64,000 nt of DNA, from positions 186,001-250,000 of the forward strand of contig JAMWBK010000006.1 of assembly GCA_029953675.1 (NCBI GenBank), in the 5' to 3' direction. Every line of letters begins with the position of its first letter. The first letter of the stretch is position 1. The position numbers and the translations under genes are program-made. A model generated the notes under the pieces. The model was given only the letters and a program-made list of their open reading frames with translations, was not told where the DNA came from and did not search any database. Below are positions 1-11,627 of this stretch, piece after piece. Source of the DNA: Rhodosorus marinus (taxonomy: Eukaryota > Rhodophyta > Stylonematophyceae > Stylonematales > Stylonemataceae).

Positions 1-659
1 AAATATTAGCAATATAATTTAAGTACTGGTATTGTTGAGTATCTACTAACCCCTTCCCGGTAGTGGTACTAAAATCGTTAATTAATGGAGTCCCGGCTAG
101 GGGTGAAATCTACGGGACGTGGACATGGACTTTTTTTGGGTTCTGCGGTAAACAGCACCTGGGCAAAAAGCTAAGTGCGTTTGTATGATCCCCTGGAGGA
201 CAAGTAAACAATCGACGGACTCCTTATTTTTAAAATAAGAATTGGGTGATTCTGGTGTTGATCTTTTGCTGAGGAGGGGTGAGTGAGCAGAGATCTTATG
301 ATGACGAAAAAAATCGCGGGTGCGGGTGGGGTTGGCAATGCGCATGTCCATGCGTTTGATTGGATGGAAAGGTCGTAGAATCAGAGGGCTTGAGCGCGAA
401 GCTGCGTTTTTGTTAGTATTTTGGAAAGGGGTAATTGAAGCGCAGGATTGTAGTGAGGGAATATTAGACTCAAAGCATCGCTCTTCCAGCTGGCGGAGAG
501 GCTCGTAGGCAGGCCGTGGTCTGGGTCATAGGCTTTCGAGTTGACTACGATGGAATGGGGGAGTTGATAGCAGACCGGAAGAGGGATCCATCGTTTGGTT
601 TTTGAGCGAATTTACGTTTGTGCCGGTGTTCCGGGGGGGTTGAACGCTCGTTGTCAATA
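1..659. other. intergenic, no supported gene
   Basis: Only short overlapping open frames without family resemblance are present. The last part is the 5' flank of the glycosyltransferase gene that follows. I see no RNA gene or repeat here. Confidence 0.5.
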
Positions 660-1838
660 ATGACTGTATATAAGGAGCGGAAGTGGGGCTCCTGGAGGGC
701 ATTGGACGGAGTTTGGTTTAGGGTATGCATCCTTGGGTTATTGATGATGCTTTACGTCTGGAAGCCGCACAAGATAATAGGTGGAATCGTCTTTAGAGTG
801 GCGACCGGACCAGAGCTGACTTTGACGAAGGAAGGGAGGGAGCAGATACTGAACAGCAACATCTATCCCCCAAATTTTCCAGATGAAGAGAGAAGGTCCC
901 CTAGAATAGAGACGATGGACGGGGTGACTTGTCGGATCCCCAAAATATTGCACCAAACCTACAAAACCAAAGACGCTGATAAGTGGCCCGTGAGGGAGTG
1001 GGTCCGGTATAGAGACTCATGGCGGAACAACCACCCGGCTTCCGAAGGATGGAGCATGAAGCTCTGGACGGATGAGGACAACTTGGAACTCGTAACTAAG
1101 TACTACCCTGAGTACCTGGACCTTTACAAAGCGATTAAGCTAGGAGTCTCACGGGCAGATTTTGCTAGAATGCTGTACATGCACCTCCATGGTGGAATTT
1201 ACGCGGATATGGACGTGGCCTCTGCGGAGCCGCTGGAAGTGTTCTTTAATGAAAGTTACGAGGCATGCGTGGATGCAGGAGTAATCATGGGCCACATGGG
1301 GGAAGAGGATGGGTCTGATTCGATTCCCAATGCTTTCATTATGAGCGAACCGGGCCATCCGCTATGGAGGTACTGTATCGAAAGTGCTCCTACGTCTGCG
1401 ATCACGGTGGAGGCGAGGTACGGGCCAACGCATATTAAACGATGTGTCAAGGCTTTCACCGACAACCCTGTCAACGAAGGGACAAGGATTAGTGGCGGCC
1501 TCCTCAACGAAGGGTCGGAGAAGGGTGGGGCCGTGTTCTTAGCATCAACGGTCTACTTCTACCCTTATAGCTGGGCGAATTTGGGCATGCTGCCATTCTG
1601 TGATGACTATCGGTTTGCCCTCGGAAAGGAGGACTATGTTGACGACGACCTCAGGGGCAAGTGCGAGAGCGAGTTGAAGGAGTTTGCCGACCACTCAGTT
1701 GTCTCCGCCGCTCGCACTGCTCCGATTACGTATACAATGTGGTGTCACTCTTGGGGACAGTTTTTCGAGAGAAACAAGGTGACCTACAAGATTGCTAAGT
1801 TGTTACGGGCCATTCACCCTCGCCTTGCACACTTCTAG
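660..1838 (+). CDS. GT32-family (OCH1-like) glycosyltransferase
   Basis: Single-exon gene, 392 residues. A hydrophobic segment at about residues 19-36 follows a short basic N-terminus, the layout of a type II Golgi membrane protein. The lumenal part carries the DXD-sugar-binding pattern of family GT32: IPKILHQTYK near residue 93, then KLWTDED near 134, then RADFARMLYMHLHGGIYADMD near 165-185. The DMD would bind metal and nucleotide sugar. Relatives such as yeast Och1 transfer mannose to N-glycans; the sugar and acceptor here cannot be read from sequence. The open frame extends 14 codons upstream, but with TTG; the first ATG at 660 sits right before the membrane anchor and is chosen. No introns. 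Confidence 0.88.
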   Translation: MTVYKERKWGSWRALDGVWFRVCILGLLMMLYVWKPHKIIGGIVFRVATGPELTLTKEGREQILNSNIYPPNFPDEERRSPRIETMDGVTCRIPKILHQTYKTKDADKWPVREWVRYRDSWRNNHPASEGWSMKLWTDEDNLELVTKYYPEYLDLYKAIKLGVSRADFARMLYMHLHGGIYADMDVASAEPLEVFFNESYEACVDAGVIMGHMGEEDGSDSIPNAFIMSEPGHPLWRYCIESAPTSAITVEARYGPTHIKRCVKAFTDNPVNEGTRISGGLLNEGSEKGGAVFLASTVYFYPYSWANLGMLPFCDDYRFALGKEDYVDDDLRGKCESELKEFADHSVVSAARTAPITYTMWCHSWGQFFERNKVTYKIAKLLRAIHPRLAHF

Positions 1839-2621
1839 CCCTTGATGGAAGGCAGTTCGTTGTTGCCCACAGAACTACTTCCCGAAGTCTTTTTGCGATA
1901 AGCCGGGAAGCAATAGAAGCTACTCCAGCGAGGACTGAGCTGAATACCACTCAGTACGGGTTACTGACTATACGAACGCCAGCAATTACGCTTGCTACTG
2001 TTTTTGTCGGAGGTAGCTGCGCTGGCGTGCGTTCCACGAGTTACTAGCCGGCTTTGCTGAGAGCGGTTTCAGTACCCCAGCACTGCTAATCTAGCTATTT
2101 ACAATTTTTATTCGCGGTTTTGCCACTGCTAAGAATAGACGATCAGCGAATTATTAAAACGGCCAAGTCAAGCTGGTACTCTCTACATTTTCCAACTCAA
2201 AAGCGGACACACATACACGAACCAATTGACAACCAACAGCGCCCACCGACAGCCTCTTCCCACAACTCAAAATTAGGGACCAACCCCTACCATTTGCCGT
2301 GAATACTAAAAAGGAGCTACAAACAAGTCTAGACCACGACAGCCAACTTAAAAATTTCCCCAATTCACCCTCCTCACAAGTACTCGAAAAATCGATATTT
2401 TACAACCACCGCATTCCGTCAGTCAAAACTACTCCGAAAAGACAAAAACCTCAGACCCGTCTTTACCCGAAAGGACCGTCCCTTGGGGGTGGATATCCCA
2501 ATATGTTATATGTTGTGGTAATTTCGATCTCTGCAAAATCTCTGAAGATTGTAATTTTATTTCTAAAACTCTCAGATTTTGTTTGTTTGTCGAGTTCCGA
2601 TAAATAGTTTGGTTACAGAAA

Positions 2622-2668
2622 GGTGGGGGGGGGGTTTTAGGGCAGGGGCGAGGAGGGGGGGAAAGGGT
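2622..2668 (+). repeat. G-run cluster, possible G-quadruplex
   Basis: A run of ten G is followed within 35 bases by runs of three, four, seven and three G, separated by loops of a few bases. This satisfies the usual four-tract rule for G-quadruplex potential on the plus strand. It lies in non-coding DNA, so a function is unknown. Confidence 0.4.
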
Positions 2669-3014
2669 TGCAAAAACTATTGTGGGTAACGAAAGTGTTT
2701 TTTTTACGCATCGTTCGCTGCGGAGTGGATTCTGCTTTGCTACATATACTGAAACGCTAATTTCAATAAAAAACATATTAGTGCAAAAGTCTATTTTCAT
2801 TCAAAAATTGAAGGAAAACGGGACAGAGAGGCCTGACAACAAACAAGAGTCTTTTTCGGCAAATTTAGAATATGGAGGCGCGGCGAAGAAGCGAACAAAC
2901 AGAAAAGAAAAACTCTTTTGGGTTCAGAATAATGATATTATTGGTGAGGAACGGAAGTTGTTTTCTTTGTTTATTCAGTGTATGTGATGGATTAAGTCGG
3001 AAAAACTCTTTTTT

Positions 3015-3533
3015 TTAATGAGATGGATTGTTGCTCGTTCGTGCGATCAATTGTGGGAAGGGGAATTTTGATGAAAGCGCACTGAGCTTCAACGGCCGAT
3101 CCCTGAAGCGGGCAGGGGTGGCAACGTGACAAGACTTCCACAACTCGAGGGTCACGCGAAAGCTATCCAACCATTTTTTTTTGGCCAGGGTGACTATGTG
3201 TGTTTGGATCAGCCGATGCAGAAGCTGAGTATCCACCGTCTGGGGTGGTTTCACTGCTTCGCGTGAATGTGAGTCAAAAGAAACGATCACTACTCCCCAG
3301 TTCCTGAAGTTGTCTTTTCCATCTACTAAAGAGCCTGCCGTACCAGCTGTGATAAGCGGACAGAGTCCAGCTGTTTTTGCCCACCGCTGATTGTGCTCCA
3401 GGTAAAAGTCTCGAGATCGACAAGAAACATTCCAGGAACACGCCATTATCCAAAAGATCACTTCAAGAGAGTTTGGTAACCTTCTTTTCGATCTGACCTT
3501 GAGACGTCCCAAGTCCTGAGACAGGTTTAACAC
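3015..3533 (-). CDS. uncharacterised open frame
   Basis: A 172-codon frame on the minus strand. It has mixed composition, several Cys and Trp, and no motif that I recognise. Neighbouring sequence is spacer-like and no exon joins extend it. It may be a chance frame or a decayed gene; it is listed because of its length relative to its surroundings. Confidence 0.15.
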   Translation of the reverse strand: MLNLSQDLGRLKVRSKRRLPNSLEVIFWIMACSWNVSCRSRDFYLEHNQRWAKTAGLCPLITAGTAGSLVDGKDNFRNWGVVIVSFDSHSREAVKPPQTVDTQLLHRLIQTHIVTLAKKKWLDSFRVTLELWKSCHVATPARFRDRPLKLSALSSKFPFPQLIARTSNNPSH

Positions 3534-3689
3534 GCTACTTGGCCCAAATAAGCACCAAAATGTGTTTCTTTAGCGTAGCTGCCGGGCAACTAGAGATTAT
3601 ACGTACACATAAATAAGTAATAAGCACAGTAATCATATTCTTAGCTTGTTAGTTGTGAACAATTTACAACATCCGATGAAGAGCCCGCT

Positions 3690-4308
3690 TCACATGGGCT
3701 GGTTCAGCTCTGAGAGAATCCTGTTGAGTTCCTCCTGGAGCGCTTCGTTTGCCTTCCGTTTCTCCTCGTTCTCGGTCTGGTATTTGTTATTCTCCTCCTC
3801 CATCAAGTTGATTTTCCTCTGCAATGAGCGCAATATGAAAGAGGGTATCTCAACCTGTCAAAACACAAGGCCGCGTGTGGGGAACTCGCAAAAAAATTGT
3901 CTGCTCACCTTCTGCTCCTCGTTCCACTGACGAGCTCGTACCCTCTTTTTTATTTTCCTATTGTACTCCCTTTCCGATCTCTCCTCTTCGGTAAGGTTTA
4001 ACGGCTTCCTGCCCCTTTTCTTCTTGGCTTTGTCTCTGTCCGACGTGCCTTCCGCTGTCGATGGTGCATCGGAAACGTTTCCGACAGCAGTCGACGGTCC
4101 AGGTTCAGGCGCCCGTTCCTCATGAGTACGTTCTGCGAGTTGTTTGGACGTCAATTCAGGTTGGGTTTCCGTCTAGACTATTCCAGCCTTGGGCCAGACC
4201 CCAAGCATGTTGTCGTTTGCGAGTCGACCTACCTGCAGCCTCTGTTCGCGAGGAAGCGCGCGAGGGATTCAACAAATACCTCAAATCCGCCTTATTTTTC
4301 TCAGACAT
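3690..4308 (-). CDS. small bZIP-like basic coiled-coil protein
   Basis: Three exons, 4308-4233, 4132-3909 and 3854-3690, join in frame with GT-AG introns of 100 and 54 bp to give 154 residues. Residues 1-60 are acidic/Ser-Pro rich. A basic block KKKRGRKPLNLTEEERSERE is followed by NRKIKKRVR, which satisfies the N-x7-R signature of a bZIP DNA-contact helix. A coiled coil (LQRKINLMEEENNKYQTENE and on) fills the C-terminal 50 residues. The spacing from the signature Arg to the first zipper-like Leu is longer than the strict bZIP rule, because EIPSF interrupts the helix. It is likely a nuclear transcription factor; another basic coiled-coil protein is possible. Joins were inferred by hand. Confidence 0.6.
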
Positions 4309-4983
4309 ATCATCTCACCTACTCCCCCGCACATGTTCTACATGCTCAAAAAGCAACCTAGAACACGGATTCAGGACCAGACTGGCGACTCCCATCGCTC
4401 ATTTTCACTGCACCAAAGCATCCAAAACCCCTTTCCCCCACCACGATCGCAAGTCAATGCAGCACACAAGCAAAACTCGCTTCTAATAATCTGTCCCCCA
4501 ACCCCACTACAGATTCCAAACCCACATTCAGAAAAGAGTAACCGCACCCTCCAACCACGATAGCAAAACAAAGAGCTTGGGACTGACAACAACTTCCAAC
4601 TCAAACTAACAACTAAGCCAGTCCAAACGATTCGATCTCGCATCCATGCTCAGTCGTAATCCTCCCGCACACCTTTGTCCCACAACAAAACCTCCTCACA
4701 CTATTATCCGTATTGCTTTCAACCAGAAGCAAGCGAACTCCTAATGATTAAAACTGGATAGTAAATGTGAGAGGCCCTACTGGTTTACTTCGATTTTTTC
4801 CACAAATCAAATTAAAAAAGGGATGTTCACTACCCAAACGTTTGATAACCATTTCCCCAGCTTTCAAACTCCACCCCTCTTCCCCCTCAAAACAGGCCAC
4901 CCTTTTGCTTCTTTTTGCCCTTTTTTCATTCTTCCGCTCTCCGTCTGGGCTTGCATTCGCCCTTTTAGGGGCTCACACAACAT

Positions 4984-5010
4984 ACACACACACACACATA
5001 CACACACACA
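4984..5010 (+). repeat. CA dinucleotide microsatellite
   Basis: An almost uninterrupted (AC)n tract with one T interruption, followed by a poly-A run. Non-coding. Confidence 0.8.
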
Positions 5011-8000
5011 AAAAAACAGACGAATGAGACAAACACAAGTTGCGGCACCTACCTACCATGGTTTCCGGACAAAATGCTAATCTTCGGGGGGAAATAAACG
5101 TGTGCAGACCGATAAGGCAAGTTCAGTTCAACAGCTCCGCCGTTTGAGTAGCGAAAAAGACGGTTCGTGCTTGCTAGTAATCAAGAGGACTGAGAGGCGG
5201 CAACCCCTTCCCTAGTCTAGGCTCTCTGAAAAGGGAAGCGAGCGAAAGACGAATGTTGCGGAAGAAAAAAATAGCTCTTTTGAGGCATGCATCATTTGAT
5301 CTAAATGATTGGTTGGAATGTTCCCGTAAAGGGATTTTTTCCCCCAACTGGCAATGGCGAGGACCTAGAAAATTCGAAGAAAACAGAGGTTGTTCGGGTC
5401 TTTTCGAACTTTTTGTAATATCGAAAAGAAACAGATTTCTTTCTAAAAAGAACGAAAATATTGGAATAGATATTATCGTCTTCACCTAATAAAATAGAGA
5501 ACGCCATGAGGGTCAGAAAATACTAACTAAATATTCCAAATCGCTGATTTCCAACTGAAAAGGGCTGAAAATGAACCCCCCTTATCGGCTTCCAAAAATC
5601 GTTTTGACTTTATTTTTGGATGGAGCATGGCTGGGATAATCCGTTTCCTACCACACTAAACTTTTTTTAATAACGAATCATCAACTCAATGTGTTTTCTT
5701 CTTTTATTGAACAATTTTCGGTGAGGTTCATACTCGGCTGAGGCTTTCGGTTTTGTGGTGCGTCTTCTCTGGGACACGCCAGAATATGAATCCCCTGCTT
5801 CGCTCGAAAACGCCATTTCGCAAGAAACACTTCCCTTTTTTTTCTTGCTAGGGGCGTCTCATTAGTGGTTCTCTTTCCTAATCGTCTTCTTTTTTTTGTT
5901 GGGATCGGCATCATTTTTGTATGTATTGTTCGCTTCCGGCGAATATAAACTGGCGGCTACCCCTAGGATAGTGTGCGCCGGAAAGGAGAATATTGGGTTT
6001 AGTCAATTATTAGGAGGGGATATCAAATTTTGACCTGAAGACGTTGCTCCTCCTTTTGAAATGGACGACAAACTTTCCCCTAACGCACCTCTCCCGGACA
6101 GCTAGGTTCTCCTTTATTTTTAGATGATGTCCTTTTTCCCTTGAAATATCTCAAACCATTCTATAGAAAGGGACTTCGGAAAAGGAAGTTTTTGGATAGC
6201 CTATCAAAATAAGAAAAGAGCTCCATTCTGGGTTATAAATTTTCTAAAACTCAACATGAGCACAACAAAGTGAATTGTCGGAATATTAGCAAATTGAATA
6301 TTTTTAGGAGATGTTCTGCACGGATTGGCCAGTGCTCATACCGCTACTACTCAGTAATTGGTTCACTCCCCATCTCTCACTCCTCATCAAATACGCCTTG
6401 GTTCTCATACTTGGCGGAGAAATCATTTTGACAAATCTAAGCCGCCAGGCAGCTTTTGCGCGGAACAAAAATATTTGTAAAACTCCCTCCTGCTCAAGCA
6501 CAACACAACAGAACAACTATCGGCTAAAAGACAAGACAAAAGAATTGACAAAGGGCCGCTCGATAGAAATACGCAAACGAGCGTAAAATTGGCTCAGGAT
6601 TTTTCCAAACCATCTACTACAGGGCCGGTTCCGCTCAGTATATGACATTTTGAGCTTCAACCCGTTTCACGTCATATAAAAGGAGAGCCCGGTAACTTAT
6701 TCCTTCTAAACAAACAGTTTATCAATCAATTTAGAACGACTTATACATGGATTTGTTGATATTGCTGTAATGCGTAATTTTCTTGTGGTCCGACAGAAGG
6801 CGCAGAGGGGGGTTGGAGAAGGGTTGAGTCCATGGGAATCCCATGAATCAATTTTGAGATTTTTTTGTGGTCTAATCATTATCCTTTATTTCTTAAGTTT
6901 TCACAGGGCTCCACCGTTGTGCAAATTTCCAGGCTCCGTCAAAATGGAACATTAGGTATTAATAGGAAAAATCGATTTTTCGTCTGTAGTAATGGGACGG
7001 ATTTTTGAAAAAATCGAGAGGGGTGGACGAAAGTAGAACAGAAAGGGATATATGGGACTGTCGTGTGGACGCGATCAAGATCGATCAGCGGCGGTGGTGC
7101 TGGGGATGGGGCTGTAAGTTAAAATTCGTTTTTCTCTGATGCATTGTAAGTCATTTCGACAGCATGGAAGATTTCGATTCATGAATCAGCTCGTGCTCAA
7201 CATTGCACAATAGGCATCCGCTGGCTTTGGTTTTGTCAGCTCCCCTAATCGTTTCCCATCTCTTTTTTGGTTGTGCAAAAGTCGTGTCAGAGGCACAGTA
7301 GCGATGCGCAGGTGAGTGCCGTACCTGCACATGCCATTCATCACCTCGTCATTGTCATCATCGTTATGCTTGGGCAAGCATAGCATTACGGCTACCCCAA
7401 TCCACGATCGGACCAGCAATCTCCGTCAGTGTTATGGGTGCCAGTCAGCTCATAACAGCAGGATATGCAATTGTTGGCAATTGGTCAATGACCGCCTGTA
7501 TCACGTGTCAATATCCGCTCCCCCACGTGGATCACCTATAGACTTTCTCATGGCTACCGAGCTCAGTGGAACTTCACTCGCGACATGAATCCGTTGAGGT
7601 TGAGCGGCGGAAGCCCACTAGGAAGAGCTCGGGAAGCTTTTACCTCACACTGCTCGAATAACGTAGAGTTAGTTCGACAAATGTCGTGCAGGCTCTTGGT
7701 ACAAGGCTTGTCAGGCCTTGCCTAGCGGGCTCTTAAAAGACAACTGGGGCACAGGAGTTGGGGCTCTGTCATAGAATGGGAGGTTAACCTTTCGAAGAGA
7801 AAAAATGACTTTGCTGCACGCCAAAGATTCCCTGGACACTTTGATAGGTCAGCTCTCAAATAGAAAGCCTCCCACTTCTTCTTTCTTGTTTCCAAGCGTT
7901 GAAACTTTTTCCACAAAAAGGACCCACGCCGCCCCCGGTGGGCTTGCTGGAAACAAGAATCACGATTGATTGGTTGTGTACACGTAGACTGAGCCAGCCG

Positions 8001-8393
8001 CAAACCTCTAACGAGAAGTCCCGGCAAGAATCTCAAGCAATGTATGCTTCAAAAACGTGCCTTGCACCATTCGTACTGCACCGCACTTTGCAAAGCACGA
8101 GTTTCTAGTCCGAGTTGGGAACTGGCGCGTTTTGCTCATCGGAAAGATGCGAGTGTCCTAGCACGGGTTGACTGCGTCGAAGTATCCAATCCATGTGCGC
8201 TTGCCCTTCATCGTGAGAATGTTTTTGTATCATGTTTGTCAAGGTACGCATGTTCTCTTTTCTCAATCTCGGCTGAACGACTCGCCTTTCAATCGGAAGT
8301 ACGAAAAACCTCCCCCTCCGACCTTTCAGACCAACGACGTCGTGGACCTCCCTCCTACCAATTACCCCATTCACATCTCAACAGCTGTGGATT

Positions 8394-8520
8394 GTGTCAA
8401 GTACGATTTTAATTACCCGTTATGCCAGGCATGCATCGCTAGACACCTACCTCTCACTGACTCCCTGTGCCCTCACTGTCCCCGGACTGCTCAAGCTGTG
8501 CAAAGGCAAAAAAACCATTT
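8394..8520 (+). other. possible RING-like Cys/His fragment
   Basis: One plus-strand frame reads CQACIARHLPLTDSLCPHC, a C-x2-C ... H ... C-x2-C arrangement recalling part of a zinc finger. The flanking protein has no further family features and I could not join it to other exons. It may be chance or a decayed exon. Confidence 0.15.
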
Positions 8521-9256
8521 TGCCAGAAAAAATAAAACGTCAATCATTATTGGTCAATCAATACTGTCCAACTATCTCTTCTTCAGTGCCTTGAAACCAG
8601 ATTTCCGAATTTAGCGATTTGGTCCTATGGATTTTACTCTAATTCAATTCAGAAGCACCGGATACATCAAAACCACCTGGTCTAATTCAGAATCGCAGGT
8701 TTGCGCGTTTCCTTTGTTTTGTGAATAATTTTATTTGTTTCTAATCGCGCTCTCAGGGTGGGACTTGTATTGTACTACGATAGGCAAATTGAGTGATTCA
8801 TCATTTCTTGTATTCAAACGGGGGCGGCCTCATGCAGGAGGGGTACGATATAAAAAAACCACGAGTATAAAAAAGGTGTTGGAATTGGATCCCAAAAGGC
8901 TAGCTAGTTACCTGTTTTCACTGTACGCATTACGTATCCTTTTAAAGAAAATTGTACACCGTCTGCGGAGTTTAGTGTGGGATGATCAACACTCCGCACG
9001 TTTCAGGGTTATGGACAGATTGTCTTCAAATCAGCATTGGTGTGAGAACCTCCCCAGACGGCTGTGTAATCTGTCTATGTTTTAGTGTCAGGCACCTATT
9101 TTAGTGTAAGACGTCAATGTTTTAGTATCCAGTAGTTTCTACTTTACTGTCAGGTATGTTTTAATTTACAGTAACCGAGACTATATAAGGCCTAGTTTTG
9201 CTAGATCTTGAGAATTGAGTAAAGACAAGTTGGTTCAGAGAGTTCTAACAATTGGT

Positions 9257-9547
9257 TGACACGTTCTCCACTAACGAATGTCCGTGATCCAAAATAAATT
9301 TAAATTCCCGTTTTGTTCTTATCTTTTATCTATCTTGGATACCCTCCTCTAGCTTCTAATCCTGAGACGGAAGGTCGTAACTTCCGTATTTATAGGCTTC
9401 CGGTTCATGTCCTGGGTTTTCTAGACTACTATTATTAGATCTAGACTTATCTAGTATTAGCCAAAAGTCAGCCATTTAGCTCGACTATTATTAGACCTGT
9501 TTTCGGCTACACGCCTGAAGGCTGACTTGTTCGGTCATGTAGTAACA
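9257..9547 (-). repeat. left (3') LTR
   Basis: This repeat differs from the right copy at about 20 positions by eye, including small indels. It starts TGTTAC on the minus strand and ends GTGTCA. A TATAAATA promoter-like box sits at 9387-9394 (minus sense). The polypurine tract lies immediately upstream in the minus sense at 9548-9559. Confidence 0.88.
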
Positions 9548-9729
9548 ACTCCTCCGCACTGAAGGAAAGAACTATCTCGTGGAAGAAGAAGCTGCCTTGT
9601 GGAGGTTTGTGTCATACCGGATTTGTTTCTTGGTAATCTGGTTCTGCGGTAGTTGATGGTAGGGTAACCATCTCAAATCGCCCGTTGTCTCGCCTTCAAA
9701 GTAAACGAAGTATTCATTTCAGGTTCTTT

Positions 9730-11159
9730 TCATCTCGACGATGTCCTAAGAACTGAATTCAACTCGCGCTGTGGTATGTCTGGTTGTAATGCAGGAACTA
9801 CATGCGAACCTTCAGGTTCCGGTCCATTGAACTTCCGTAATAACGAGAAATGAAAAACATCATGTAGTTGAGAATCCCCCGCGAGCTCCAGCTTAGATGC
9901 TACGTTACCAATTTTTCGTAGAATGTTAAACGGTCCGACATATCTGGGCCGAAAAACTTTTGAATCTGGGAGTTTGAAGATTCCGTGTTGACAAGAGCAC
10001 ATATTCGCCTGGTTCAAAGTCAAGGTCTCTTTTGCCTCGGTCATAGTAGAAGCGTTGTCTTTCTTGGGCGTAACGTAGATTGGCGCGGGCCAAGGAGTGT
10101 TGATCCTGTTGGCGGCGTAGGAGGTTTGTGGCTGCTTCCGGTAAAGGGGTTGTCGGGGTATCGTCCGGAATAATGAGATCAGGTAGTAAGGATAGATTTG
10201 CCCCATAAAGTAGGTCAAATGGGGAGAACTGGGGTTACGCTTCCAATATCTGACGATTGTACGCCAGCTCTGCAATCGATAGGTCTTCTGCCCAATTCGT
10301 TGCAGTCAAATTACACCTCAGGTACGTCTCCAGCGTCTGATTGACTCGCTCTGTCTGTCCGTCTGTCTGTGGATGATATGCTGTACTCAAGTTTTGCCTT
10401 ACTTGCAGCATCTTCAACAATTCCCTCCAGAACAGTCCCGTAAATTTTGGATCTCGGTCAGAAAAGATGTCTGTAGGTATACCAGCAAACCTAACCCAAT
10501 GACGTAAGAACAGCTTCGCGGTTTGTTGCGCAGTCGCCGTTGTCGTTGTCGGTAAGAAACGGGCATACTTTGTGAACCGATCGACGATCACGAAGATTGC
10601 GTCGAACCCGTCCTCGGTTAGAGGTAGGGTGACAATGAAATCCATCGATACGGATTGAAATCTCCCGTCTGGAACAGGCAGTGGATTCAACTTTCCCGCT
10701 GAGTGTCGGAGTGGTTTTTGCCTCTGACAAACTTCGCAGGTTCTTAAGAATTTCTCGATATCCTGCTTCAGGGTTGACCAGTAGTAGTTTCTCTTAATCA
10801 GGTTCCGGGTCTTGGTGATCCCAAAATGTCCCCCGTTGGGTTCATTATGGTAACTTTTGAGGAGAGCGGTGACCATGATTTCCGGGACGCATATTCGGTT
10901 ATGCAAATAACAAGGAGTCATTTCGGCGAATGAATCCTTGCTGCCGGTACCGCTCCGGATGCTCAAAGATTTCGCTGAACTCCGGGTCCTGCAGGTACGC
11001 TTGCCCCCACTCTGGATTGGGTACAACTGATACGGCTGTTAATTGTTGTATGGCGTGGCGACATATCGCATCCGCAATATTCTCCTTGCCCTGTTTATAT
11101 TTGATGTTGAACTGAAAGGGCATTAACCGATATAAATATCGGGCTTGTCGCTTCGTAAG
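9730..11159 (-). pseudogene. retrotransposon pol remnant: RNase H end and integrase
   Basis: From right to left on the minus strand, a fragment with RYLYRLMPFQFNIKYKQGKE is the end of the reverse-transcriptase RNase H domain. Next comes an integrase with the H-H-C-C zinc region (GGHFGITKTRN ... CEVCQRQK), the catalytic triad in MDFIVTLPL, FSDRDPKF and GQTERVNQTLE, and a C-terminal part ending with HDVFHFSLLRKF. The gypsy-type pol order RNase H-integrase is kept. The frame breaks near 10920-11026 and again near 10235-10275, so no intact polyprotein can be made. Reverse transcriptase itself is missing. Confidence 0.85.
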
Positions 11160-11627
11160 CTGTTTAGGAACGTGCTAATCAGCAATTCATCCCTGCGTCC
11201 GTCGTAAGCCTTCGGTTGCGGGGGGGGCCTGGATCTTTATGAGTGACGGCATTCTAACACTGGTTCCTAGGTCTCAGGTGTTCTGGTTTTTTCTGGGTTT
11301 TCTGGTTTTCAGGTATCATCCCGCCTGGGTTTAAGATCATCATCTGGTTGGGGATGTCGACTCGCGCTTGATAGTTGCGTTGGAAGTCTTGTCCCAAGTA
11401 TCCCGGGCTCGCCAAACCCAGAATACAACCCGAAAAGAAACCAGAAAATGAATCAGAAAAAGTTACACCAGGAAAAATTGAAAACGAGAAACCGGATGTG
11501 AAAACCTGAGACCTAGGAACCAGTGTTAGAATGTCGTCACTCATAAAGATCCAGGCCCCGCAACCGAAGGCTTACGACGGACGCAGGGATGCATTGCTGA
11601 CTAGCACGTTCCTAAACAGCTTACGAA
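11152..11627. repeat. inverted repeat of the gag start inside the retroelement
   Basis: The arm 11152-11279 is, read in reverse complement, nearly identical to 11504-11627. Both contain the leader and first about 30 codons of gag. The 224-bp spacer carries, in minus sense, a protease C-terminal-like stretch (GYLGQDFQRNYQARVDIP) followed by a Pro/Lys-rich tail. The left arm is fused at the 8-bp word CTTACGAA to RNase H coding sequence; the right arm continues into gag. Confidence 0.8.

Larger units (their letters stand above)
1839..3689. other. intergenic, mostly featureless
   Basis: AT-rich spacer downstream of the GT32 gene. It contains a G-rich tract near 2.62-2.67 kb and one unassigned 172-codon frame on the minus strand, listed separately. 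Nothing else is supported. Confidence 0.5.
4309..9251. other. 5-kb gene-poor AT-rich region
   Basis: No frame here resembles a known family convincingly. Seen: a CA microsatellite near 5 kb, many homopolymer tracts, and stretches at 5.2-6.7 kb that look like decayed sequence. At 9.04-9.25 kb, just left of the retroelement, TTTTAGTGT-like words recur and a TATATAAGG lies at 9183, which could be a remnant of another LTR. No tRNA or rRNA gene was found. Confidence 0.45.

Noticed and set aside
618-659. Upstream extension of the GT32 gene from TTG
   Set aside because: It uses a non-ATG start and adds residues before the basic-plus-hydrophobic anchor, which is complete from the ATG at 660.
4061-4563. 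Overlapping plus-strand frames of 124 and 141 codons
   Set aside because: They overlap the bZIP-like exons in antisense and continue into its 5' flank; no family resemblance.
5174-5489. Frames of about 100 and 78 codons on opposite strands, considered as an organelle-DNA insertion
   Set aside because: I could not match any plastid or mitochondrial gene; composition alone is not enough.
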